This document shows, piece after piece, positions 34,905 to 42,790 of a stretch of 64,000 bases of DNA (positions are counted from its first letter, which is position 1; every line of letters begins with the position of its first letter). The DNA comes from CAVQCX01 sp963775335 (GTDB taxonomy: Bacteria > Pseudomonadota > Gammaproteobacteria > Chromatiales > Chromatiaceae). Both the position numbers and the translations under genes were made by a program. Location of the stretch: contig CAVZIJ010000003.1 in assembly GCA_963775335.1 (NCBI GenBank), positions 2,542,001 to 2,606,000 on the forward strand, given 5' to 3'. The notes under the pieces are model-generated. The model did no database searches. It saw nothing but the letters and a program-made list of their open reading frames with translations, and was not told the origin of the DNA.

Positions 34905-36623
34905 TCAGCGAGTCTTGAAGGCGGGGTAGTCAGGGATCTCGCCACCGAGATAGCGGCCCAGCAGTCGGGCCTGGAGCTCGAGAAGGCGCCGGTAGGAGAG
35001 CCTGTAACCGAGGTCGGGGTGGGTGATCTCCTGGGCCATACGGCGCTCGAAGGTGCCGATGAAACGCTTGCGCCCGTCCTCGGTGAGGTTGACGCTGCCG
35101 GCAGCGCTGACGAAATCGCTGGGCCGGACCTCGCCGTTGTTAATCGCCTGGATGACGCAGGAGTCCGCGATCAAGGGACGGAAGGGCTCCATCAGATCGA
35201 GGGCCAGTGCCGGCCGGCCATAGCGAGGCTGGTGGTAGAAGCCGCGATAGGGGTCGAAGCCGACGGCACTGAGGGTGACCGTCCAGGCCCGCACCAGCAA
35301 CGAATAGGCATATGACAGCATGGCGTTGACGGGATCCGTGGGTGGCCGGCGGTTGCGTCCATTGAAATCGAAAGGCAGCTCCTCACCGTCGCTGGTCTTG
35401 ATCAACCGGGCGAAGCTGCCGAAATAGCGGGAGGCCGCCGAGCCTTCGATGCCGAGCAGCTGCGGTAGATCGGTCGCCCGGGCTACGCTGCGGGCATCGC
35501 CCTTCAAGGCATCGAGCAACCCGTCGGGCCGGTCGTCGCCACGCCAGTTGCGCCGCAGCAGGGTGCGGCTGTTGAGGATTTTGGCCTCCACCAGGGACTT
35601 GGCCAGGTGCAGGCAGGTCTTGGGATCGAAGCTCTCGCGGTACTGGGCAGTGCGAAGCTCCACGTTCTTGTGACCGGTGCCCACGGTGTGGCCGATGAAC
35701 CAGCCGCCGAAACTGTGCCAGGAGATGGTGATGTCGCGGCGCATCAGCTCGTGCAGACAGGGCGTGGTGACATAGACGTTGCCCATCAGAACCAGCTGTG
35801 AGACCTCGCCCAAGCGGGCGCTGTTGACCTTGTGGTCCTCGATGTAGATCTCGAGCGTCTCGCCCTTCTTGCTGACCTTGGCGCTGTGGGCCTGAACGTA
35901 GACGGGCATGGCCTCGTCGCGCGCGACGACCAGCGGGCGGGGCTGGGTTTCGCCGTGGTGCAGGAAGTTGACCTCGTCGGGCAGACAGATCCCGACCAGG
36001 GAACAGCGCGGACACTTGGGGCTGTCCGTGAGCGGCGGGGGGATCTGGCCGCCCGCGGCCACCAGCCGCAGTCCGTCGATGGCGTTCAGGGTGAGGGCGC
36101 GCAGCTCCTCGTCGAAAGGCACGTGCACCCGCTCCTTGGACTGCACGTAGTAAAGAACGCCCTCCTCGCAGACATAACCGTGCTCAGCCAGGATGAGGCC
36201 CTGGACGCAGAGCTGGGCACGCTCGGGGTCATAGGCGCCTTTGGGCACGTGGGGGCGCTTGCCGCGCTTGTAGTCGACCGGGGTCACCCGCTCGCCCTCG
36301 CCTTCGATGAGGTCCATGCGAGCGATCAGGCCGAGACGGTTGGACGAGAGGGTGATGGAGCGGGCATGGAAATGCTCCTCCTCGGCATCCCCCGGGTCGG
36401 GCAGGTCCCCCGAGGGCCGGTCGACCCGGCGGTGGCTGTAGCGGCCCTCGACGGTGTCGCCGGAGTCCGCCCATTCCGACTGGACCCATTCCAGGTAGGC
36501 CAGGCGGGGACAGTATTGGTATTCGTTGACCATGCGCGCGGGCAGCAGCGGCATGTCCCCGGACAGCTCCGGAAAGGGCAGCGGCAGCTCACCCTGCTGG
36601 GTGCCTTCGTGCTCGTCGGGCAT
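34905..36623 (-). CDS. cas4-cas1: Cas4-Cas1 fusion protein
   Basis: This is an adaptation nuclease/integrase fusion of 572 residues, diagnostic of type I-G (I-U). The Cas4 half (about 1-220) has the RecB-like VDYKRGK motif (116-122) and an Fe-S cluster set: Cys38 plus Cys204, Cys207 and Cys213 (CPRCSLVGIC). The Cas1 half (about 225-572) has LLRRNWRGDDRP, GSAASRYF and the catalytic H/D-bearing GFYHQPRYGRPALALDLMEPFRP region (in part). In Geobacter the fused Cas4 trims prespacers and selects the PAM. The interference genes lie 1.9 kb away across an inserted segment. Confidence 0.96.
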   Translation of the reverse strand: MPDEHEGTQQGELPLPFPELSGDMPLLPARMVNEYQYCPRLAYLEWVQSEWADSGDTVEGRYSHRRVDRPSGDLPDPGDAEEEHFHARSITLSSNRLGLIARMDLIEGEGERVTPVDYKRGKRPHVPKGAYDPERAQLCVQGLILAEHGYVCEEGVLYYVQSKERVHVPFDEELRALTLNAIDGLRLVAAGGQIPPPLTDSPKCPRCSLVGICLPDEVNFLHHGETQPRPLVVARDEAMPVYVQAHSAKVSKKGETLEIYIEDHKVNSARLGEVSQLVLMGNVYVTTPCLHELMRRDITISWHSFGGWFIGHTVGTGHKNVELRTAQYRESFDPKTCLHLAKSLVEAKILNSRTLLRRNWRGDDRPDGLLDALKGDARSVARATDLPQLLGIEGSAASRYFGSFARLIKTSDGEELPFDFNGRNRRPPTDPVNAMLSYAYSLLVRAWTVTLSAVGFDPYRGFYHQPRYGRPALALDLMEPFRPLIADSCVIQAINNGEVRPSDFVSAAGSVNLTEDGRKRFIGTFERRMAQEITHPDLGYRLSYRRLLELQARLLGRYLGGEIPDYPAFKTR

Positions 36624-36709
36624 GGCTATCGTTCCTTGCCGAGGTTGGTTGCGCCGCTGTCGGAGGCTATGATCGGATCGAGCCTTGTCGCACAGTTCGG
36701 AGATCGACC

Positions 36710-37312
36710 ATGCCCAGCCCCAGTCCCTCGAGCGGGGGCGATTCGTACACTTGGCGCGATTACCGCTCTTGGCCCGCGGACGAGCGCTGGGAGATCATTG
36801 GCGGGATCGCCTATGCGATGGCGCCGGCGCCATCGACAAAGCATCAGACCGTTACCCTGAATCTCGCCGCGCAGATCCGGGCCGGCTTGGCGGCCAAGCC
36901 CTGCCGCCCCTTCATCGCCCCCACCGACGTCAAGCTCAGCGACCTGGACGTGGTCCAGCCCGATATCCTGGTAGTGTGCGATCCCGCGAAGATCACGCCG
37001 ACTCATATCGAGGGCGCCCCCGAAGTGGTCGTCGAAGTGCTTTCCCCGGCCACTTCGGCCAAGGACCTGCGCCAAAAAAAGGCCCTCTACGAGCGCGCCG
37101 GAGTGCGTGAATACCTGGTGGTCGACCCGTTGGAGCATTACGCGATGCGCTTCCTCAACGGCGCCGACGGCTTCGACAAGGGCACGGTGTTCGCCGCCGA
37201 CGAGCGGATCATCCTCGTCACCCTCGAAGGCTTGGAGGTGCCGCTGTGGGAGGTGTTCGAATTGCCCTCCCCAGAGGAGCGCGCATCCGGGCCCGGCGAC
37301 ACGCCCCCCTAG
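36710..37312 (+). CDS. Uma2-family (DUF820) putative endonuclease
   Basis: This 200-residue protein has a PD-(D/E)XK-like fold. TWRDYRSWPADERWEIIGG is the usual start, then the nuclease residues PDILVVCDP, VVVEVLSPATSAKDLRQKK and REYLVVDP. Family members are abundant in cyanobacteria and some proteobacteria, and no role is settled. It runs opposite to the cas genes and sits between cas4-cas1 and the interference cassette. A second, truncated copy of residues about 60-185 lies 1111 bp downstream. Confidence 0.82.
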   Translation: MPSPSPSSGGDSYTWRDYRSWPADERWEIIGGIAYAMAPAPSTKHQTVTLNLAAQIRAGLAAKPCRPFIAPTDVKLSDLDVVQPDILVVCDPAKITPTHIEGAPEVVVEVLSPATSAKDLRQKKALYERAGVREYLVVDPLEHYAMRFLNGADGFDKGTVFAADERIILVTLEGLEVPLWEVFELPSPEERASGPGDTPP

Positions 37313-37448
37313 CCTGTCTCTGCCCCTCGCCCGGCGCACGAGTCTGTCCGCGTGCCCGCCGATATGCGTTATCGCGCCGGGGCATACCGAAGCTGTTGCC
37401 GGCTCGATAAGCCGTGGATACCATCGGAGATGCAAACCCGGTGACAAG

Positions 37449-37760
37449 GTGAATGACGTGGCGGCGATCAGCCTGAGACTTGCCGACGAGATCGAGGCCC
37501 GGCTGAGCGAGGAAGCCCGAATCGAGGGGCGCCCCCGGTCGGAGGTGGCTCCCGCAGCTATCCTCGAATACCTCGAGCGCCGTGAGAACGAGCGCTTCAT
37601 GGCGCAGCTGGCGGAAGAAGCCCGGCGCGCATACGCCGACCCGGCAATTCGTCGGGAATCCATGGAGATCACCGAGGAAGGGATGCATGATTTCGCGGAT
37701 GCAATCACGACCGACGAGCGCGCGGCAGGCATCGACCCCGGCGAGCAGTGGTGGCGCTGA
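37449..37760 (+). CDS. Ribbon-helix-helix antitoxin (CopG/MetJ type)
   Basis: The product has 103 residues from GTG 37449. The RHH fold is in VAAISLRLADEIEARLSEEA and RPRSEVAPAAILEYLERRE; the remaining helix MEITEEGMHDFADAITTDER would contact the toxin. Its stop codon overlaps the start of a MazF-like frame (GTG 37751) by 10 bp, the usual arrangement of toxin-antitoxin pairs. The toxin frame is broken, leaving this as an orphan antitoxin. Confidence 0.65.
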   Translation: MNDVAAISLRLADEIEARLSEEARIEGRPRSEVAPAAILEYLERRENERFMAQLAEEARRAYADPAIRRESMEITEEGMHDFADAITTDERAAGIDPGEQWWR

Positions 37761-37995
37761 GGAAACGGAGCGAGGTCTGGGCGGCCACCCCCCCCCGGCG
37801 GGCGTGAAATCGGCAAGGTGCGGCCCGTGCTGATCATCCGGGCCGACGAACTGACCCGAATGTGCACACCGTTGGTCGTGGTCTTGGCCCTCGGTACCCA
37901 GGTCTAAACGGAGCTCAAACTTTGGCGCATCACCATGCCGGCCCGCGACCGCCTGCTCAAGCCCTGCCAGGCGGTGACCGATCAGCCGCGGGCCG
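37751..37995 (+). pseudogene. MazF/PemK-like toxin remnant
   Basis: GTG 37751 opens VALRKRSEVWAATPP, then a run of nine C bases shifts the frame; with eight it would continue GGREIGKVRPVLIIRADELT. A TAA interrupts at TQV*TELKLWRITMPAR, and the typical MazF end RDRLLKPCQAVTDQ is present. Homology stops near 37993, where Uma2-like sequence begins. One frameshift and one nonsense change mean no toxin is made. Confidence 0.75.
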
Positions 37996-38435
37996 GCCTG
38001 GCAGGCAAGCTCTGCCGCCCCTTCATCGCCCCCACCGACGTCAAGCTCAGCGGGCTGGACGTGGTCCAGCGCGACATCCTGGTTGTGTGCGATCCTGCGA
38101 AGATCACGCCGACCCACATCGAGGGCGCCCCCGACGTAGTGGTCGAAGTGCTCTCTCCGGCCACCTCGGCCAAGGACCTGCGCCAGAAGAAGGCGCTCTA
38201 TGAGCGCTGCGGGATGCGCGAATACCTGGTGGTCGACCCGTTGGAGCATTACGCGATGCGCTTCCTCAACGGCGCCGACGGCTTCGACGAGGGCACGGTG
38301 TTCGCCGCCGACGAGCGGATCATCCTCGTCACCCTCGAAGGCTTGGAGGTGCCGCTGCGGGAGGTGTTCGAGGTGGAGGGGCCGGCGCTGCGGCTTGCAT
38401 CGGCGGAAGCCCACGGGCATATTCATTTGTCCTGA
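37935..38435 (+). pseudogene. Chimeric frame: MazF end fused to a truncated Uma2 copy
   Basis: An open frame of 166 codons begins at an internal MazF ATG (MPARDRLLKPCQAVTDQ). After a junction near GGGCCGGC (37990-37998) it runs in frame into a copy of Uma2 residues about 60-185 (LVVCDPAKITPTH, QKKALYER). It ends with a different tail (EVEGPALRLASAEAHG). The segment 38001-38373 aligns with 36890-37262 at a constant offset of 1111 bp. The PD motif has become RD. It is probably a recombination by-product, though translatable. Confidence 0.7.
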
Positions 38436-38566
38436 GGCGGACGCCGCCGGGTGTCCCGCCTGGGAGATCGGACTCACGAGCGATCCTCGCGGATGATCGG
38501 ATTGGCGCGGAAGATGACTGGGGTTACGGTGATCCTTTCCATGCAGACCCTGCCTCTGGTAATCGC

Positions 38567-40768
38567 CTATTTATCCGCTTTCTGGAACAAGCCTCCGCCG
38601 AAATGGCGGGACCGACCGATAACAATCGGTCCTGCCTGCGCAGTTCTAAAGCACAGGCGTAACTGGCCTGACAGACCGCCTCTGGGCCCCACACTGACAG
38701 AAACAACTTCGGCCTCGGGTATCGGCAGCCCCAGTCTGCGGATTTCGTTGTAGGCATCGCCAAGCAGGGCATCCGCTGGGGCCAGATGTTTCCCGTAACG
38801 TGTCGGGACATAGGGGGTTATAGTTTCCCAGTAGCGAGAGCCCCCGAATATGGGGTCGTCGTCTTTCGGGGTTGGTACTTGCTTCAACGCCAGTATGCCG
38901 GCGCTGCCGGCCCGCAATTCCGTGAAATCTTGTAGTGCCAGATCGAGCAAGGCCAAATGATCCTTCTCACCTGCGGTTGGCCTCCGGGCCTCCAAGATGT
39001 GGGGTGCTATGACCAGTAGGCGTTTCCGTTCCAGGTCTACTGCAAAGGCGATGTGCCTGTGAGAACCCCGGCGCAGAGTACGACCATCCATCTCGTGACC
39101 GGTAAAAAAACCTGGCAATACCGTGCGCTGCCCGATTTGGGACTGTGCACGCGCCATGACGGCACGCCTGAGGGCCTTCGCCAAGTCTTCCGGATCGACT
39201 TCACTTGCCAGGCTGCTGGTGATCTCGAGCCCGTGAAGCCCCACGGAGCATTGTTCCGGTGCCATCAATCCAAGCCCGAGGTAACGGCCATCGCCGATCA
39301 CTATTGGGCCCTCGATAGGTTTTGAAAAGGTCAGTGCTATATGCCACAAACGCTCTTTGGCAAAGCGTGTCCCGCTCGCAAAGTCCTCGGCGCGAACGCC
39401 ACGGCCTGAGAAGGGCTCGCGTCGGACCTCGATGTTCTCCACGGGCGTTCTGATGCCCGCATGCCTGAGAGCCTGCACTACCGCACGTCGTGCCCTGTCC
39501 TCTTCAAGTGCTCGCTCGGCGCCACCCTTCGCCTCTTCGCGGGTGTGGTGGGGGTCGATACGGCGACGGCCCGCTTGCTCAGGCAGTGCGGCTGGGGTGA
39601 CGGTGTGCCACGCTCGGCTCGGTTCGCCCGATTCCAGGCCATAATGGCGCAGCATGCCAGGGTCCTCGGCCGGAATAAGCAGCGTATCGAACATCTGACC
39701 GGTATCCTCATCCACCCGTGAATCGATGGAGAGACCGGATAGAGCCCAATTGATGTCGTCGAAGCGCAGCGGGCAACCCGGTGCCATTTCGACCAGCAGG
39801 CGCCGCACGGATCGATTCGTCATGGTGTGGCCGATAGATGGGATCGGAAGCAGCCGAACGCGCGAAGCCTTGTCCGCCTCCGTTGCGTTGCGCCCGATAA
39901 CTACCCTCTCGATAACTTCCCGCTTGTCCGGCATGGCCTTGCTCAAGCGATCCACTACCTTGTCGCGCACTTCCTCGACCAGTTGAACCACGCGGTCCTG
40001 CGGCCAAGAGCGAAACGGGCTGCGGTCTGCGCTGGTGCGCAGATCATATAAGCGCCAACGATTCGATGCGTTGTAGACCACCCGGCGAAACCTGGACTTA
40101 GGTGGCTGAGAGAAAAAGACTTGCGTCTTTCCCGCTTCGTGACCTCTTGTCAAACGAGTACGATGTGCGGCGTAGCGCAGCAAAAGGCTATTGAGCGACC
40201 CTGCTTGGGGGCATTCCAAAGCAATGCCGTTATCACCTGGGACCGGCCGGTAGATAGTGCCGGGTAGGCTTTCATAACGAGATTTCTCTGCGGTCCCATC
40301 TACCGCCACCGCGCTTGCCCAAGCCATGTCTATGCCGCGTCCGAGTTGGTAAAGATTGTCGGCCATGGCGCACAAGGAAGCGACATGTTCAGTGGATTGC
40401 GCGTCATGCTCGAAGTGCCAGCTATAAATGATGGGTATTCCCGGCAGGACGAATCTTGGACGGATCGACTTGCCCACGCGGATATCCGCTACTCGTCGAG
40501 GATCTCCGCCTTTGGCATCCAGGTCGTTGTTTGGGACAAATGTGGTGTATGGGCGGCCTGCTCGTACGCCAGGCGCGAAGATCTCGGGAGGCCCCGGTAC
40601 GGACTCCAGCCAGTTCAAGGCTGCCGTGCACTCGGGCGGCAGACTCTTGCCGATGGCGTTGCCGGCAATCAGGGCCTGGAACAGGCGGGCTGGAGACGGG
40701 GGCCAATCCCCATCGCCGTGGTAGCGGTCATCCAGAAATCGGACCTGGATCAATAACACCTTGTCCAT
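38567..40768 (-). CDS. csb2: Type I-G Cascade subunit Csb2 (Cas5-Cas6 fusion, GSU0054 family)
   Basis: This subunit binds and processes crRNA. The 733-residue product starts MDKVLLIQVRFLDDRYHGDG at 40768; the open upstream sequence overlaps csb1 and is not family-like. The N-terminal Cas5-like RAMP part has WPPSPARLFQALIAG. The later half has two glycine-rich loops, IGDGRYLGLGLMAP and IGRSRHFGGGLF, as expected for duplicated ferredoxin folds of the Cas6 part. It is longer than I expect for the family (around 500), mainly through a charged middle region (EEAKGGAERALEEDRARR). It is last in the interference operon, 31 bp after csb1. Confidence 0.88.
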   Translation of the reverse strand: MDKVLLIQVRFLDDRYHGDGDWPPSPARLFQALIAGNAIGKSLPPECTAALNWLESVPGPPEIFAPGVRAGRPYTTFVPNNDLDAKGGDPRRVADIRVGKSIRPRFVLPGIPIIYSWHFEHDAQSTEHVASLCAMADNLYQLGRGIDMAWASAVAVDGTAEKSRYESLPGTIYRPVPGDNGIALECPQAGSLNSLLLRYAAHRTRLTRGHEAGKTQVFFSQPPKSRFRRVVYNASNRWRLYDLRTSADRSPFRSWPQDRVVQLVEEVRDKVVDRLSKAMPDKREVIERVVIGRNATEADKASRVRLLPIPSIGHTMTNRSVRRLLVEMAPGCPLRFDDINWALSGLSIDSRVDEDTGQMFDTLLIPAEDPGMLRHYGLESGEPSRAWHTVTPAALPEQAGRRRIDPHHTREEAKGGAERALEEDRARRAVVQALRHAGIRTPVENIEVRREPFSGRGVRAEDFASGTRFAKERLWHIALTFSKPIEGPIVIGDGRYLGLGLMAPEQCSVGLHGLEITSSLASEVDPEDLAKALRRAVMARAQSQIGQRTVLPGFFTGHEMDGRTLRRGSHRHIAFAVDLERKRLLVIAPHILEARRPTAGEKDHLALLDLALQDFTELRAGSAGILALKQVPTPKDDDPIFGGSRYWETITPYVPTRYGKHLAPADALLGDAYNEIRRLGLPIPEAEVVSVSVGPRGGLSGQLRLCFRTAQAGPIVIGRSRHFGGGLFQKADK

Positions 40769-40799
40769 CGCATCCTCACTCGTAACGGTTTGCCATAAG

Positions 40800-41894
40800 C
40801 TACTTGGTTTTGCCGCGTCCGCCCTTGCCGGGGCTCTTTCCGAGAACGTCTGCCAGATCGGCATGGGCCAGGTCTTTCCGGAACTCATAGGTTGCGTCGT
40901 CAGCGACGGAGAAGTTGGCTTTAGCCGCTTTGGCGTATTCAGCGGCGCGCGTCTGATCCAATTTGATCGGCGATCGGGTGCCGTCGCGTTCCACAACGTG
41001 CCAACTTGCGGGCTTTTCCGGGTGCGGCGTCAACAGACAACCTTGCCGCAGGAAGCCATCCAGCGGCTCGGTGGCAGCGACGAAGGCGAGCCCCAGAATA
41101 TAGCGGCGCAATATACGAGACTCATCTCCGTTGCCACGCAAGCGCCGCAACGCGATGAGGTTGATGGTGATCTGCCGCTCTATGGGGCCGCGTGCAACCA
41201 CCCCACCGTGGGTTCCGACTGCCGGCACATGAACGAAGCCGCGCTTCGCCAGATCGCTTTTCGGGTCCCCTTCGTGTTTTTCCTTTTGTTCTTCGGTAAA
41301 TACGTCTAACACACTGTAGTCGATGGGCGGGTTGTACTGTGCCGAGCGCTTTATGACATCCACATCCCATGCCCGAATGACGGCTTGCAAGATGCGCGGC
41401 AACTTGGCCTGAGTATCGCGCGAGTCCCAGGCGCCGAATACGATCGAGGTGGGGGCCAGCCGGGCGATCTTGCTGGCGTCGCCGGTATCCAGGAAATGCA
41501 TGAAGGCTTCGTTCGCGGTGGCCTTCAGCGTAGACGAGCGTACCAGGGCATCGCCCAAGCGGTGTCCGACATCCAGGATCGAGACGGCTTTTCCTTCGCC
41601 ATATTGGATATGGATCTGGGGCACCAAATCAGCGAGCTTGTTGTCCGACGTTCCGTCTTCGGCTTTACGGAAGATTGGCTCGATGCGATTGGCCTGGGAG
41701 CCTACGCTGTCTATGGTGACGAGGGTTCTTCCGTCCGAAAGGGTCTCCATGCCGTAGTTGTCCAGATCAGCATAGGTCGGCGGAAAGATGACGCTGCCCT
41801 CACCCTCTACGGGTAACAGGGCCTGGGTTATGTGCAGGGCGACGGGACCTTTGGGGTTGTCTACCCAGGAATGAATCGTGTCGTCGGTCAGCAT
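40800..41894 (-). CDS. csb1: Type I-G Cascade backbone Csb1 (Cas7, GSU0053 family)
   Basis: This repeated backbone subunit of the crRNA complex has 364 residues from ATG 41894, 5 bp after the csb3 stop. It has SVIFPPTYADL, VTIDSVGSQANRIEPIF, SSTLKATANEAF and VFGAWDSRDTQAKLPRILQ, all Csb1-like. The glycine/lysine C-terminus (GKSPGKGGRGKTK) is basic and could contact RNA. Third-position AT content is visibly higher than in core genes of the window, consistent with acquisition. Confidence 0.92.
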   Translation of the reverse strand: MLTDDTIHSWVDNPKGPVALHITQALLPVEGEGSVIFPPTYADLDNYGMETLSDGRTLVTIDSVGSQANRIEPIFRKAEDGTSDNKLADLVPQIHIQYGEGKAVSILDVGHRLGDALVRSSTLKATANEAFMHFLDTGDASKIARLAPTSIVFGAWDSRDTQAKLPRILQAVIRAWDVDVIKRSAQYNPPIDYSVLDVFTEEQKEKHEGDPKSDLAKRGFVHVPAVGTHGGVVARGPIERQITINLIALRRLRGNGDESRILRRYILGLAFVAATEPLDGFLRQGCLLTPHPEKPASWHVVERDGTRSPIKLDQTRAAEYAKAAKANFSVADDATYEFRKDLAHADLADVLGKSPGKGGRGKTK

Positions 41895-41899
41895 GGTCA

Positions 41900-42790
41900 C
41901 TATCCTCTCGTTTCCTCTAAGACATCGGTGATGCAACGGGCTTGATTTTCCTGGCCAGGCCAACCTAGCCTCATTGTGAAATGACGTTGCGGGAAGCCTA
42001 GATCGGAACAACCCAAGGAGGCGCGCAGAAACATTGGGTCGTACAGGGTGTTGCTCGTGTCTATGCCGAGCACGCCGTAGTGGTACTCGAGCTTGGTGCG
42101 CTCGCTCCGTTTCGGTCTGGCGTTGCTCATTCCGATAGCGGCCAACATTTCGACGATGGGAAAGCCGATCATTGTCAAATCGGTATGGTCATTGGGCGAG
42201 AAACCTACGTCCAACGGAATATAGTCGCGCCGCCAGTCGAATCGAAAGCTGCTCGACTGCGGCTTGGAAACGGCAAATGGGTCTTTCGAATTGCTGAGTA
42301 ACTCGTCACGAACGAGGTCGAGAGCGTCGCGATACAAGGCCGCGCCAGGATAGCCGCCTGCTCCGGCCCAGAATTTTACCGTGTCACGCCTTGTAGAGTC
42401 ACCCCAATGGTCGACGCTCAGTCGGATCGATCGATTGTCAAGTAAACAATCGATAAATATTGGTAGCGTTGCGGGGCTATCTGGAATTTGCATGGGATAG
42501 GGCCAGTCGACCGGGGTGGTCTTGGTTGGCACTCTCCATTTTTCCGTGGATAGGTCTGTCCCCTGGGGCACGAACGCACTTACTCTCGAGGATGCCAGGC
42601 AGCCGAGCACCGCATCAAAAGGATTTCTTTCGTCTGTGGTCGCAAGATGGAATTGATCTTGGGTGCCGCTGATCCAGTCGAATCCAGCACGGGCATAACC
42701 GTGCAAGACACCTGCCATCTCCATAAACCCGAGGCAGGCAAACACTTGTCCGGGGTTGAACAGGTCTACGGGAATGGACGCACGGGCCAT
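41900..42790 (-). CDS. csb3: Type I-G Cascade subunit Csb3 (Cas8-like, GSU0052 family)
   Basis: This is the small Cas8-type subunit of the I-G complex, inferred to contribute to PAM recognition. The 296-residue product starts at ATG 42790, overlapping the cas3 stop. It reads VDLFNPGQVFACLGFMEMAG, GDSTRRDTVKFWAGAGGYPG and FPQRHFTMRLGWPG. The position between cas3 and csb1 is the same as for GSU0052 in Geobacter. Its length fits Csb3 rather than the larger Csx17 (Cas8u1). Confidence 0.82.
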   Translation of the reverse strand: MARASIPVDLFNPGQVFACLGFMEMAGVLHGYARAGFDWISGTQDQFHLATTDERNPFDAVLGCLASSRVSAFVPQGTDLSTEKWRVPTKTTPVDWPYPMQIPDSPATLPIFIDCLLDNRSIRLSVDHWGDSTRRDTVKFWAGAGGYPGAALYRDALDLVRDELLSNSKDPFAVSKPQSSSFRFDWRRDYIPLDVGFSPNDHTDLTMIGFPIVEMLAAIGMSNARPKRSERTKLEYHYGVLGIDTSNTLYDPMFLRASLGCSDLGFPQRHFTMRLGWPGQENQARCITDVLEETRG

